From DATBLY01 sp963705545 (GTDB taxonomy: Bacteria > Actinomycetota > UBA4738 > HRBIN12), in the NCBI GenBank assembly GCA_963705545.1, contig CAVPJX010000001.1, positions 248,001 to 312,000 on the forward strand: 64,000 bases of DNA, given 5' to 3'. Under the pieces are notes generated by a model. That model ran no database searches and had not been told where the DNA came from. It saw only the letters and a list, made by a program, of their open reading frames with translations. Each line of letters opens with the position of its first letter. The stretch's first letter is position 1. The translations under genes were made by a program, and so were the position numbers. Below, in pieces: positions 14,251 to 23,824 of this stretch.

Positions 14251-16658
14251 GCCTCGACCGACGGACCGGATCCGCGTCACCCGTCCACGAGGGGCGGCCC
14301 AAGCCGGGCGACCTGAAGACCCGCCGCCCGGCCGTCTTCTGGGATCGCGTCAAGGTCCTGCTCCTGCTGCTCGGCGCCTTCCTCACCCTCGCCTGGACGG
14401 ACAACGCGTCGGCCGCGCCGATCAAGGAGTGGCGCGACTCGCTCCGCGATACGGCCTCGAAGTACTGGTGGCTGCTGGCCCTTTGCGCGTTCGAGGTGAT
14501 CCGACAGGTCCATTACCTGATCGAGGAGCACTCCCCCGGGTACTACCGGTTCTGGAACGAGACGGTCTTCGGCGGATGGAACCGGCGGCTGTCGAGCATG
14601 AACGACTGGACGCGGTTCCGCGTCGGCCGCGTGGTCAAGCTCATCCTGTTCCTGGTGATCCTTGACGTCGTCCTGGCCCAGGTCTTCGGGGTCCCCGAGC
14701 CAGCCCTGCTGTCGATCCCGGTCCTCGTCCTCGCCGGGATGCCGTTCCTGCTCCAGCTCTTCTTCGGGTTCTTCTTCGTGATCCTCCAGTTCGTCGGCCT
14801 GTTCTGGTTCCTGTCGCGCGGCGGGATCGACACGTACATGCCCGACGACCTGGACACGCGGTTCGCCGACGTGAAGGGCCAGGACGCGGTGCTGGATCGC
14901 ATCCAGGAGAACATGATCTTCCTGGAGGATCCCGAGTCGATCGAGGAACGCGGAGGCTACGTCCCCGGCGGGATCCTGCTGTGGGGACCGCCCGGGACCG
15001 GCAAGACCCTGATGGCACAGGCGGTCGCCGGCGAGACCGCGAAGCCCTTCGTGTTCGTCGATCCGGGCGCCTTCATCCAGATGTTCATGGGGGTCGGGAT
15101 CCTCAAGGTCAAGGGCCTCTACCGCAAGCTCCGCAAGCTCGCCCGTCGCTACGGCGGGGTCATCGTGTTCTTCGACGAGGCCGACTCCCTCGGCAACCGC
15201 GGCGCGCTCGGAGGCGGCGGTGGAGGTGGCGGTTGGGGGTTCTCGCCGGCTACCGACCCGTGGGCCGATCCCACGTGCAACGGTGCCGCCTACCTCGACC
15301 CGCAGGTGCGGGACACGCTCTCGCGGAACGCCGCGTACGGCGTCGGAGGCGACGACGATCCGGGGACGAACCGGGTCTTCATGGGCGGGATGGGCGGTGG
15401 CGGCGGGATGGGGACGCTGCAGGCGCTCCTGTCGGAGATGTCGGGGCTGAAGAAGCCGCGAGGGTTCTTCAACCGCCACGGCCGGCGGCTCCTCGGGATG
15501 AAGCCCAAGCCGCCGCCGATGTACCGGATCCTGCACATCTTCGCGACGAACATGCCGCAGTCGCTCGACGAGGCGATGCTGCGGCCCGGGCGGATCGACC
15601 GGATCTACAAGGTCGGCTATCCCTCCAAGGAGGGCCGGATCGCGACGTACGAGTACTACCTGGCGAAGGTCAAGCACGAGCTCACGCCGGAAGACCTCGA
15701 GCGGCTCGCGACGATGACACCGTACGCGACCGGGGCCTCGATCCAGGACATGGTCAACGAGGGTCTCGTGATCGCGATCCGAGACGGGCGCGACACGATC
15801 ACCTGGGCGGACATCTCGCGCGCGAAGCAGCTGAAGGAGCACGGCCTGCCCGACGACAGCGAGTACGTGAAGCGAGAGCGACACGCTGTGGCGGTGCACG
15901 AGGCGTCGCATGCGGTCGCCGCGTACCGGACCCGACGCCACATGGTGATCGACATGGCGACGATCGAGCGACGGGGCGACGTCGGAGGGTTCGTGTCCTC
16001 GATCCCGCCCGAGGATCAGTTCGTCCAGTGGCGGTCGGAGCGCGACTCCGACATCATCGTGAGCCTCGCGTCTCTCGCTGGCGAGCGCCTGTTCTTCGAC
16101 GGCGACAACTCCGCCGGTGTCGGCGGCGACATGCGGAGCGCGACGGCGGTCGCGGCGCTGATGCTCGGCTACTGGGCGATGGGCGACACGGTGGCCTCGC
16201 ACGGTGTGTCCAAGCTCGTGATCTCGGGGCAACGGAGCGGGACCGCCGAGGACGGCGTCGATCGCAATTTCCTCGAAACCGACCTCGGCCATCGGGTCGA
16301 GGCGAAGCTCGGCGAGATGCTCGTGGTGACGACCGAGCTCCTGCGGGAGAATCGGCACGAGGTCCTGGCCGTCGCGCACGCCCTCGAGACGCACAAGACC
16401 GTCTCGGGGGACGACGTCGCCGCGATCATCGAGGGACGCCAAGGCACCCTGGTCGACGGTCGCCCGTACCACGACACCGCGTTCATCGAGGAGGTCGAGC
16501 GCTACCACGAGGCCGCGCTCGCCGCGCACAAGGAGCACGCGACCGTTGATGCCACGATGCCGGTCACGGTAGGCGCCAGCCGCGGCAACGGCAGCGGCAA
16601 CGGCCATGTGCGTCTGGGTCTGCCGCCCCGCCCGGACGTCGACGACGAGCGCTCCTGA
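14247..16658 (+). CDS. divergent FtsH-like membrane AAA+ metalloprotease
   Basis: An 803-residue protein. The N-terminal 190 residues hold several hydrophobic helices, more than the two of normal FtsH. The AAA domain has Walker A GPPGTGKT (K253) and Walker B VIVFFDEAD. A Gly-rich insertion of about 70 residues follows Walker B (GALGGGG to GGMGGGGGMG). The arginine region is LRPGRIDR. The zinc protease domain has H551-E-A-S-H555 and a third-ligand region GDNSAGVGGDMRSAT. The long C-terminal tail is low in complexity. ATG overlaps the lipoprotein gene. The catalytic residues look intact, so activity is likely. Confidence 0.85.
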   Translation: MSLDRRTGSASPVHEGRPKPGDLKTRRPAVFWDRVKVLLLLLGAFLTLAWTDNASAAPIKEWRDSLRDTASKYWWLLALCAFEVIRQVHYLIEEHSPGYYRFWNETVFGGWNRRLSSMNDWTRFRVGRVVKLILFLVILDVVLAQVFGVPEPALLSIPVLVLAGMPFLLQLFFGFFFVILQFVGLFWFLSRGGIDTYMPDDLDTRFADVKGQDAVLDRIQENMIFLEDPESIEERGGYVPGGILLWGPPGTGKTLMAQAVAGETAKPFVFVDPGAFIQMFMGVGILKVKGLYRKLRKLARRYGGVIVFFDEADSLGNRGALGGGGGGGGWGFSPATDPWADPTCNGAAYLDPQVRDTLSRNAAYGVGGDDDPGTNRVFMGGMGGGGGMGTLQALLSEMSGLKKPRGFFNRHGRRLLGMKPKPPPMYRILHIFATNMPQSLDEAMLRPGRIDRIYKVGYPSKEGRIATYEYYLAKVKHELTPEDLERLATMTPYATGASIQDMVNEGLVIAIRDGRDTITWADISRAKQLKEHGLPDDSEYVKRERHAVAVHEASHAVAAYRTRRHMVIDMATIERRGDVGGFVSSIPPEDQFVQWRSERDSDIIVSLASLAGERLFFDGDNSAGVGGDMRSATAVAALMLGYWAMGDTVASHGVSKLVISGQRSGTAEDGVDRNFLETDLGHRVEAKLGEMLVVTTELLRENRHEVLAVAHALETHKTVSGDDVAAIIEGRQGTLVDGRPYHDTAFIEEVERYHEAALAAHKEHATVDATMPVTVGASRGNGSGNGHVRLGLPPRPDVDDERS

Positions 16659-16664
16659 TCGCCC

Positions 16665-16694
16665 GGTGGCCGGCGGCCGAGGCCGCCCGCCACC
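16665..16694 (+). terminator. GC-rich hairpin after the FtsH-like gene
   Basis: GGTGGC pairs with GCCACC and, inside, GGCGGCC with GGCCGCC around a GA loop, 7 nt after the stop codon and just before the cysS -10 box. There is no T-tract, so it is a GC-rich or barrier-type terminator. Confidence 0.5.
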
Positions 16695-16696
16695 GC

Positions 16697-16702
16697 TATC
16701 CT
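16697..16702 (+). promoter_or_regulatory. -10 box TATCCT of cysS
   Basis: TATCCT ends 6 nt before the ATG, which fits a leaderless transcript. It directly follows the hairpin of the upstream gene. Confidence 0.6.
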
Positions 16703-16708
16703 GACGCG

Positions 16709-18100
16709 ATGCGTCTGTACGACTCCCTCACGCGCGCCGTCCAGGAGGTCGTGCCCGTCGAGGAGGGGCACGTCAAGATCTACGCTTGCGGGCCGACCGT
16801 GTATCGCTACGCCCACCTCGGCAACCTGCGCACGTACATGCTCTCGGACCTGATCCGCCGCGCCCTCGAGCTCGAGGGCTACCGCGTAACCCTCGTGATG
16901 AACATCACCGACGTGGGACACATGACGGACGAGTCGTCGCCGGAGGCGGTGGACAAGATGCTGCTCGCCGTCGAGGACGAAGGGCTGCAGGCGCTCGAGA
17001 TCGCCGAGAAGTACACCCGCTCGGTGTTGGAGGATGCCGAGGCGGTCGGGATCCACCCAGCGGACATCCTGCCGAAGGCGACCGAGCACATCCCGCAGAT
17101 GATCGACCTGACGGAGCGGCTGATCGAGAGGGGGCACGCCTACGTCGTCGATACCGGCTCCGTGTACTACGACGTCACGTCGTTCCCGGGCTACGGAAGG
17201 CTCTCCGGTAACACGCTCGAGAACCTGAAGGCGGGTCATCGGGACCTCGAGACCGACCTGCGCAAGCGCAACGCGGCCGACTTCGCGCTCTGGAAGGCCG
17301 CCGGCGAGGGCCGCGTGATGAAGTGGGATTCGCCGTGGGGCGAGGGCTTCCCCGGCTGGCACGTCGAATGCTCGGCGATGTCGATGCAGTACCTGGGCGA
17401 TCGCTTCGATATCCACACGGGCGGGACGGACCTGCGGTTCCCCCATCACGAAGATGAGATCGCGCAGTCCGAGGGCGCCGTGGACCACCAGGTCGTGTCG
17501 ATCTGGGTGCACGGCGGGCACCTGCGGCTGTCCGGTCAGAAGATCGCGAAGTCGACCGGGAACGTGGTGCGGGCTCCCGAGATCGTCGACCGCGGGCTGG
17601 ATCCGCTCGCCTTCCGGTGGCTCACGTTCCAGACCCGGTACCGCAGCGAGATGGACTTCAGCTGGGAGGCGATGGAGGACGCCGACCGCCGCGTCCGCCA
17701 GCTCCGCCGTCACGTGGCCGAGTGGTCACCGGCGGCGGATGACCTCGGCGATGCGGCGCGGGCCTACGACGCGCGCTTCCGTGAGGCGCTCGCCGCCGAT
17801 CTGGATCTGCCGAGTGCGGTCGTCATCGTGAACGAGCTCGATCGTTCCGCCGAGGTGCCTCCCGGCGAGAAGGTCGCGCTGCTGCGGCGCTGGGACGGCG
17901 TGCTGGGGCTGGACCTCGAGCGGGAGGCGTTGAGCGCCTGGGAGCCATCGGCTGGGATGCTCGAGCTGATCGCCCGCCGGGACTCGGCGCGCTCCGACCG
18001 TGACTACGCCGAGAGCGATCGCCTCCGCGACGAGCTCCAGGCGATGGGGCTCGAGGTGATGGATACCGCCGACGGTACGCGGGTCAGGCCGACCGGCTGA
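16709..18100 (+). CDS. cysS: cysteinyl-tRNA synthetase
   Basis: A 463-residue class I synthetase charging tRNA-Cys. The opening IYACGPTVYRYAHLGNLR supplies a zinc cysteine and the HIGH-type motif (AHLGN). Other zinc ligands are in WHVECSAMS and FPHHEDEIAQSE. The KMSKS loop is KIAKSTGN, a mild variant. The segment YGRLSGNTLENLKAG and the DALR-like C-terminal helices favour CysRS over the mycothiol enzyme MshC, which shares the fold. The ATG follows a TATCCT box. It ends 15 nt from the convergent M24 peptidase. Confidence 0.9.
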   Translation: MRLYDSLTRAVQEVVPVEEGHVKIYACGPTVYRYAHLGNLRTYMLSDLIRRALELEGYRVTLVMNITDVGHMTDESSPEAVDKMLLAVEDEGLQALEIAEKYTRSVLEDAEAVGIHPADILPKATEHIPQMIDLTERLIERGHAYVVDTGSVYYDVTSFPGYGRLSGNTLENLKAGHRDLETDLRKRNAADFALWKAAGEGRVMKWDSPWGEGFPGWHVECSAMSMQYLGDRFDIHTGGTDLRFPHHEDEIAQSEGAVDHQVVSIWVHGGHLRLSGQKIAKSTGNVVRAPEIVDRGLDPLAFRWLTFQTRYRSEMDFSWEAMEDADRRVRQLRRHVAEWSPAADDLGDAARAYDARFREALAADLDLPSAVVIVNELDRSAEVPPGEKVALLRRWDGVLGLDLEREALSAWEPSAGMLELIARRDSARSDRDYAESDRLRDELQAMGLEVMDTADGTRVRPTG

Positions 18101-18115
18101 CGGGTCCCCGTGCCG

Positions 18116-19213
18116 TCACGAGACGACGACGAGATCGCGGGAGGAGCGGTTCAGGCGCTCGACGCCGTCGGCCGTGACGGCGACGATGTCCTCGATGCGG
18201 ACACCCAGCCGCCCGGGTAGGTAGATCCCAGGCTCGACCGAGAACGTCACGCCGGGCTCGAGGACCGTCTCGTCGCCCGCCACGAGGTACGGTGGCTCGT
18301 GCACCTCCAGGCCGATCCCGTGGCCCGTGCGATGGATGAAGCGCTCGCCGTATCCCGCGGCCGCGATCACGTCCCGGGCGGCCGCGTCGATCGATCCCGT
18401 CGTCACGCCGGGTCGGACGGCATCGACCGCGGCCGCCTGCGCCTCGCGCACCGCGGCGAAGACCGGCTCCAGCCCCTCGGGCGGCTCCACGACCGCGACC
18501 GTCCGCGTCGTGTCGCTGTAGTACCCCGCGAGCTCGCCGCCGAAGTCCATCACGACCGTGTCCTTCGGGAGGATCGTGCGCGTGCCGGGCTCGTGATGGG
18601 GAGACGCGGCGTTCGGCCCAGACGCCACGATCGTGAACTCGGCGGTGCGGTGGCCATGCTCGATCAGCAGCCGCCCCAGGTCCGCGGCGACCTCCTCCTC
18701 TCGGCGGCCGACGAAGGGCAACCCGACGATCTGCCGGAACGTCTCGTCGGCGGCCCGGGCGGCGTGGCGGAGGGCGTCGAGCTCAGCGGGCTCCTTCACG
18801 GCCCGCAGGCGTCCCATCACGGACGAGCCGGGCGCGAAGGTGACGCCGGGTCGTGCGCTCTGCAGGCCGAGCAGGTGCGACGACCAGAGCCGGTCGCCGA
18901 CGGCGACCCGGCCCTCCACGGGGAGCAGGCGCCCCGCCCGTTCGTACGGGTCGACGCCGTCGATCCAACCCTCGATCGTCAAGAGCTCCCCGCCGGGGGC
19001 CGAGCCTGCGAGGGAACGCTCCAGCTCCGGCACGAGCAGGACCGGGTCGGCGTCGGCGCGCAGCACCAGGGCCGTCAACCGCTCGAGCGGCATCGGCTCG
19101 TAGCCGATCAGGTAGCGGAGGTCGGGCGAGGGTGCCACGACGAGCGCCGCGAACCCCTGCCGGACCGCCTCCTCGGCGGCGCGGCGCAGGCGGTCGGCGT
19201 ACGCGGCCCTCAC
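18116..19213 (-). CDS. M24 family metallopeptidase (Xaa-Pro dipeptidase, PepE/PepQ-like)
   Basis: A 365-residue aminopeptidase-P-type enzyme. Residues 1-125 form the creatinase N-terminal domain. The pita-bread domain shows all five metal ligands: the two Asp in MDFGGELAGYYSDTTR, His in GHGIGLEVHEPP, Glu in FSVEPGIY and Glu in VRIEDIV. It removes the residue before proline from short peptides. GTG 19213 overlaps the lipid-kinase stop (GTGA). A dipeptidase also sits next to helY in M. tuberculosis (PepE), so the position is conserved. Confidence 0.9.
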   Translation of the reverse strand: MRAAYADRLRRAAEEAVRQGFAALVVAPSPDLRYLIGYEPMPLERLTALVLRADADPVLLVPELERSLAGSAPGGELLTIEGWIDGVDPYERAGRLLPVEGRVAVGDRLWSSHLLGLQSARPGVTFAPGSSVMGRLRAVKEPAELDALRHAARAADETFRQIVGLPFVGRREEEVAADLGRLLIEHGHRTAEFTIVASGPNAASPHHEPGTRTILPKDTVVMDFGGELAGYYSDTTRTVAVVEPPEGLEPVFAAVREAQAAAVDAVRPGVTTGSIDAAARDVIAAAGYGERFIHRTGHGIGLEVHEPPYLVAGDETVLEPGVTFSVEPGIYLPGRLGVRIEDIVAVTADGVERLNRSSRDLVVVS

Positions 19214-20142
19214 AGCTTGAGCCGGACCTTCCCGGGAAGGATCTGGAAGGTCGCCGGGGTGGTCCCGAGCGGCTCGCCGTCGGCCACGATCGGCAGCGGG
19301 CGTTCCGCCGCCACCGCGACGCGGATCCGGGCGTGCATCTCGTGGATATGGGGGTCGGGAACGTGATCGCCGTGCCGGTACATCCGCGGGAGCATCGTGT
19401 AGGCGTCGCTGCGCGGCCCGCGGAACACCAGGGCGTCGAGGACGCCGTCGCCCGGGAACGAGCGCGGCGACAGCCGCATCCCGCCCCCGGAGAACTGGGC
19501 GTTCGCGACCACGACGTTGAACGCGGGTCCCTCGTACGTGCGGCGGTCCGCGTCGATCTTGACCTGCGTGACCTTCGTCTGCGCGACCGCCAGCCAGAAC
19601 CCCACGAACCGGCGCGCCCGCCCGACCCACGAAGGCAGGCGCGTCGCGCCCCGGACGGCGGCCGCGCCGAGGCCGACCTCGGCCAGGTTGTGGCTGTACC
19701 GGACGATCTGGTCCCCGTCGGGCCCGGTCGAGACGATCCGCACGAGATCGAGCGGGTACGTGTTCTCCCCAGCCAGGTGCCGGGTCGCCGCGACCACGTC
19801 GCCGGGCAGGCCGAAGCTTCGCACCAGGTCGCAACCGGAGTGCGCCGCCACGATGCCGAGGACCGGGTCGTCGGCGACCGCCTCGCCGTCGCGGAACATC
19901 CCGTTCACGACGTCCTGGACCGTGCCGTCGCCGCCCACCGCGACCAGGTACCGGTACCCCTCGTCGAGCGCGGTCCGGGCCCGTCGCGTCGCGTCGCCGG
20001 GCCCATCGGCGAGCCACAGCGCGTGCTCGAGCCCGAGCGTGTCCAGCGCCCGCCGGAGCGAGGGCATCGCCTCCGCGACGCGACCATCCCCGGCGCGCGG
20101 ATCCGCGATCACGGCGAGGGGGCCGAAGGCGCTGGCGGACAT
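19210..20142 (-). CDS. diacylglycerol/lipid kinase family protein (copy 1)
   Basis: A 310-residue YegS/DgkB-type kinase that would phosphorylate a membrane lipid such as diacylglycerol. The nucleotide loop VAVGGDGTVQDVVNG is intact. The second conserved loop, GTGND in most relatives, is HSGCD here. The late metal/lipid region VVANAQFSGGGMRLSP and the C-terminal VADGEPLG are present. ATG 20142 follows a TACGAT box by 7 nt; the in-frame ATG at 20151 overlaps that box. A paralogue lies on the far side of helY. Confidence 0.87.
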   Translation of the reverse strand: MSASAFGPLAVIADPRAGDGRVAEAMPSLRRALDTLGLEHALWLADGPGDATRRARTALDEGYRYLVAVGGDGTVQDVVNGMFRDGEAVADDPVLGIVAAHSGCDLVRSFGLPGDVVAATRHLAGENTYPLDLVRIVSTGPDGDQIVRYSHNLAEVGLGAAAVRGATRLPSWVGRARRFVGFWLAVAQTKVTQVKIDADRRTYEGPAFNVVVANAQFSGGGMRLSPRSFPGDGVLDALVFRGPRSDAYTMLPRMYRHGDHVPDPHIHEMHARIRVAVAAERPLPIVADGEPLGTTPATFQILPGKVRLKL

Positions 20143-20149
20143 CGCCGGC

Positions 20150-20155
20150 ATCGTA
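20150..20155 (-). promoter_or_regulatory. -10 box TACGAT of lipid kinase copy 1
   Basis: TACGAT on the minus strand is 7 nt before ATG 20142 and 1 nt after the helY stop codon, with no Shine-Dalgarno sequence in between. Confidence 0.5.
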
Positions 20156-20156
20156 G

Positions 20157-22823
20157 CTACACCCCCGTGTAGGCGACGACGCCGCGCTGTACGCCGTCGC
20201 GTGCGAGGCCGACCAGCTCCGCGGCCCCGGGCTCGGCCACCTCCTCGATCTGACGGAGGAGGTCCAGGAGCTGCTTGCAGTTGCGCACGAAGTCGCCGGG
20301 GGCCATGTCGGTCTCGGCCAGGACGTCCTCGAGCGGCTTGCCCTCGGCCCAGTGGAACACGGGCACGCCGAAGCCGGGGTCGAGCTCTCGGCACAGTTGG
20401 ACCTGATGGGTGTCCTCGGCGCGCCGAACGCGTCCCCAGATGCGCTCCAGGAGTTCGAAGTGCTCCGACGACGGTGTCGTGGGCATCCCGCTCGCGACGG
20501 GGACCCGCTCGCGCGACTCGTAGACCATCGACGAGACCACCGACGCCACCTCCGACGGCGAGAGGCCGTCCAGCAGTCCGGCGTCGAGCGCCTCGCCCAC
20601 CAGGAGGTCCCCCTCGCCGTAGATCCGCGCCAGGCGTCGCCCCTTCTCCGTCAGCTCCCATCCGCGGACGTAGCCGAGGTCCTCGAGCACACCGAGGACC
20701 CGATCGAACTGCCGGGCGAGGGTTTCGGTGCGGACGCGGATCCGGCGCTCGACCCCCTGCATCTGGGTCTCGAGGGCGTCGATGCGCGCCGCCCACCGTT
20801 CATGCTTCGCCCGCTCGGGACACTCCGCACACGGGTGGGCGGCGGCGCGCTCCTCGAGCGCGACGGCCTCGCGCTCCACCGTCGGGTCCGTCGAGATCCG
20901 CTCGGGCTTGGGAGGTCGCATCCGCAGGGAGACGAGCTTCGCCGCCACGTCGCGCCGATACCGGGCGCTCCGTGAGCTCCCCGAGCGCGGGAGCGCGATC
21001 CGCGTGAGCACCGACGGCGGGTCGTCGAAGTCCTTCGCGCCGAGCCGGAAGAAGGTCCGGTCCTCGGACAGGACGGTCGGCTTGCCGTCCCGCGAGGCGA
21101 TCACCACGGCGAGCCCACGGCGGCGCGCCCGAGATACGTGGATCACCTCCCCGGGCCGCAGGTTCGCGACGGCCGACCGGACGGCCTCGGAACGCGCTCG
21201 GTCGCGTCCCCGGCGGTCCTCCTCGCGCAGGTGACGTGCCCGTGAGATCAGATCCCAGTACTCCGCGAAGTCGCCGAGGTGGCACGCGAGGTTCGCCCGG
21301 TAGCCCTCGATCGCCCGTCGGTCGCGCTCGCGCTGGCGCTCGAGGGCGACGACGCCGCGATCGGCCAGGAACTGTGCGAAGGACGCGTTCAGGAGCTGGT
21401 GCGCCTGATCGCGCGGGTAGTTCCGCACGAGGTTCACCGCCATGTTGTACGAGGGACGGAACGACGACGTCAGGTCGTAGGTCCGGGTCGCGGCGAGGCC
21501 AGCGACACGCTCGAAGGGGACCTGGCGCTGGTACACGACCACCGCGTGCCCCAGCTCGTCGATGCCACGTCGCCCGGCGCGGCCGGTGAGCTGCGTGTAC
21601 TCCCCCGGCGTGAGGAGCTCATGCCGCTCCCCCTGGAACTTCCACAGATCCTCGATCACCACCGTCCGCGCCGGCATGTTGATGCCGAGCGACAGCGTCT
21701 CGGTGGCGAACACCACCTTGACGAGACCGGCCGCGAACAGGTGCTCCACCGTCTCCTTGAACACGGGCAGCATGCCCGCGTGATGCGCCGCCACCCCGGC
21801 CATGAGCCCCTCCAGGAACTCGAAGAATCCGAGCGTGGTCAGGTCCTCGTCGTCGATCCAGGCGGCCCGGCTCTCGGCGATCTGCCGGATCTGATCCGCC
21901 TCCGGACGGGACGTGAGTCGCACGCCCGCCCCGAGCAGCCACTTCACGCTCCGGTCGCAACCGGCGCGGCTGAACACGAAGTAGATCGCCGGCAGCATCC
22001 CCGCGCCCGCCAGCACCTCCACGACCTCCTCGCGCTTGGGCACGTAGATGCCCCGGTGACCCTCGCGCGGCCGGCCGACCCGCTGCTGCTGGATCGTGCC
22101 GCTCCCCGCGCGCCGGTAGGAACGGATCCGGAGCTCGCGCTGGTCCAAGGATGCGACGTACGGGTTGGGCAGCAGCGCCCCATCCCGCTCGACGTGCATC
22201 GGGTGCAGGTCGTGGCCGACGAGGTAGTGATGCTCGAGCGGCACCGGGCGACGCTCCTCGATCACCACGCTCGTCTCGCCGCGCAGCGTGCCGATCCATT
22301 CCCCGAACTCCTCGGCGTTCGAGATCGTCGCGGACAGGCACACGACCGAGACCGAGAACGGGAGGTGGATCAGGACCTCCTCCCACACGGCACCCCGGTA
22401 CGGGTCCTGCAGGTAGTGCACCTCGTCCATCACCACCGAGACGAGGCCCTCGAGGGTTCGGCTCCGCTCGTAGAGCATGTTGCGCAGCACCTCCGTCGTC
22501 ATCACGACGACCGGCGCCTCGGAGTTGATCGCGTTGTCGCCGGTGAGCAGCCCCACCCGATCGGATCCGTGGCTCGCGACCAGGTCGCCGAACTTCTGGT
22601 TGGACAGCGCCTTCAGGGGGGTCGTGTAGAAGGCCTTGCCACCCATCGCCAGCGCGCGCTCGATCGCGAACTCCGCGACCACCGTCTTCCCCGACCCGGT
22701 CGGGGCCGCCACCAGCACCGAACGTCCGGCGTCCACGGCGTCGATCGCCGAGCGCTGGAACCCGTCGAGCGGGAAGGGATAGCGCTCCGCGAACGCGGCG
22801 GGGCCGGAGCTCGGAGAGGTCAT
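20157..22823 (-). CDS. helY: Ski2/Mtr4-type DEVH RNA helicase
   Basis: An 888-residue superfamily 2 helicase. RecA1 holds the Q-like DGFQRSAIDA, motif I APTGSGKT, motif II DEVH and motif III SATISN. RecA2 holds FVFSRAGCD, the ATETLSLGINMPART block and motif VI QLTGRAGRRG. The C-terminal third has arch/DSHCT-like features, including a Cys pair (HPCAECPE). It probably remodels structured RNA. Family length (about 900) is matched. The location beside tatC/tatA and the paf genes is conserved with M. tuberculosis. A TAGACT box precedes the ATG by 6 nt. Confidence 0.93.
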   Translation of the reverse strand: MTSPSSGPAAFAERYPFPLDGFQRSAIDAVDAGRSVLVAAPTGSGKTVVAEFAIERALAMGGKAFYTTPLKALSNQKFGDLVASHGSDRVGLLTGDNAINSEAPVVVMTTEVLRNMLYERSRTLEGLVSVVMDEVHYLQDPYRGAVWEEVLIHLPFSVSVVCLSATISNAEEFGEWIGTLRGETSVVIEERRPVPLEHHYLVGHDLHPMHVERDGALLPNPYVASLDQRELRIRSYRRAGSGTIQQQRVGRPREGHRGIYVPKREEVVEVLAGAGMLPAIYFVFSRAGCDRSVKWLLGAGVRLTSRPEADQIRQIAESRAAWIDDEDLTTLGFFEFLEGLMAGVAAHHAGMLPVFKETVEHLFAAGLVKVVFATETLSLGINMPARTVVIEDLWKFQGERHELLTPGEYTQLTGRAGRRGIDELGHAVVVYQRQVPFERVAGLAATRTYDLTSSFRPSYNMAVNLVRNYPRDQAHQLLNASFAQFLADRGVVALERQRERDRRAIEGYRANLACHLGDFAEYWDLISRARHLREEDRRGRDRARSEAVRSAVANLRPGEVIHVSRARRRGLAVVIASRDGKPTVLSEDRTFFRLGAKDFDDPPSVLTRIALPRSGSSRSARYRRDVAAKLVSLRMRPPKPERISTDPTVEREAVALEERAAAHPCAECPERAKHERWAARIDALETQMQGVERRIRVRTETLARQFDRVLGVLEDLGYVRGWELTEKGRRLARIYGEGDLLVGEALDAGLLDGLSPSEVASVVSSMVYESRERVPVASGMPTTPSSEHFELLERIWGRVRRAEDTHQVQLCRELDPGFGVPVFHWAEGKPLEDVLAETDMAPGDFVRNCKQLLDLLRQIEEVAEPGAAELVGLARDGVQRGVVAYTGV

Positions 22824-22829
22824 CGACCC

Positions 22830-22835
22830 AGTCTA
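22830..22835 (-). promoter_or_regulatory. -10 box TAGACT of helY
   Basis: The minus-strand TAGACT box ends 6 nt before the ATG with no Shine-Dalgarno sequence, so a leaderless start is predicted. Confidence 0.5.
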
Positions 22836-22897
22836 CGGGGGAGGCCGATCCCGCCCGGTCGCCGCGACGCTCGTCGGCGACGCACACGCGGCGACGC

Positions 22898-23812
22898 TCA
22901 GTGGATCGCCGGCGCCCTCGGGCCGACGACGGTGGGCAGCGCCCGCGGGCGGATCTCGAAGATCGCGGGGAGCGGACCGATCCGTTCACCGTCGGCGAAG
23001 ACCAGGCTTCGCCGATCCGCCTCCACCGAGAAGCGGGTGCCCCGGAGCATCGTGACGCTGGGGTGCGTGGTGTGCTTGCCGACGTAGACCTTCGGGAACG
23101 CCCGGAGGAACGCCCCTTTCGTCATGGCGCGAACGATGCAGACGTCGAGGTTCCCGTCGATCACCGAGGCCTGCGGCAGGACCTTCATGCCGCCGCCGTA
23201 CGCGACGCTGTTCCCGACGACGACGAGCATCGCCTCCATCTCGAGGCGCTCACCATCGAGGTCCATCACGAACCTGAGTGGGGCGAACCGAGGAAGGGTC
23301 TTGACGGTCGCGAGGGCGTAGTGGCCGCGGGGGCCGAGCCGGCGCTTCATCCCGTTCGCGGTCTCCTCCACCGCGGAGTCGAACCCCGTACCGGCGATGT
23401 TGACGAAGTGACGAGTCTCGGCGCCCGCCGTTGCCCGGATCACGTCGACGTCCACGATCGTCGGCGATGCGAGCAGCCGGGTCGCCTCGTCCAGCTTGCG
23501 GACGCCGATGCCGTGGGCGAAGTCGTCACCGGTACCGGCCGGCAGCACCCCCAGCGCAGCTCCCGAGCCCAGGATCCCGTTCGCGACCAGGTTGACCGAC
23601 CCGTCCCCGCCCAGCACGGCCACGATCCTCGCCCCGTCCGCCGCGGCCTCGCGCGCCAGTCGCTCGAGGTCCTCGGCGGATTCCGACACGCGGATCTCGT
23701 GCTCGACGTCGAGCTCGGAGAGGGTCCGGAAGACCCTGCCGATCAACCGTCCGGCCTTGCCTCCCCCCGCGGTGGGGTTCGCCACGACCACGACGGGAGC
23801 GGAGGCGGCCAT
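22898..23812 (-). CDS. diacylglycerol/lipid kinase family protein (copy 2)
   Basis: A 304-residue paralogue of the kinase at 19210-20142. It shows VVVANPTAGGGKAGRL, the nucleotide loop AVLGGDGSVNLVANG and AGTGDDFAHGIG, where Asp replaces the usual Asn of GTGND. The C-terminal half has VVVGNSVAYGGGMKVLP and FADGERIG. Length and motifs match YegS/DgkB proteins. It lies between helY and a membrane protein on the same strand and begins 13 nt after that gene's stop. The substrate lipid is unknown. Confidence 0.88.
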   Translation of the reverse strand: MAASAPVVVVANPTAGGGKAGRLIGRVFRTLSELDVEHEIRVSESAEDLERLAREAAADGARIVAVLGGDGSVNLVANGILGSGAALGVLPAGTGDDFAHGIGVRKLDEATRLLASPTIVDVDVIRATAGAETRHFVNIAGTGFDSAVEETANGMKRRLGPRGHYALATVKTLPRFAPLRFVMDLDGERLEMEAMLVVVGNSVAYGGGMKVLPQASVIDGNLDVCIVRAMTKGAFLRAFPKVYVGKHTTHPSVTMLRGTRFSVEADRRSLVFADGERIGPLPAIFEIRPRALPTVVGPRAPAIH

Positions 23813-23824
23813 CGGCGCTCCGCG

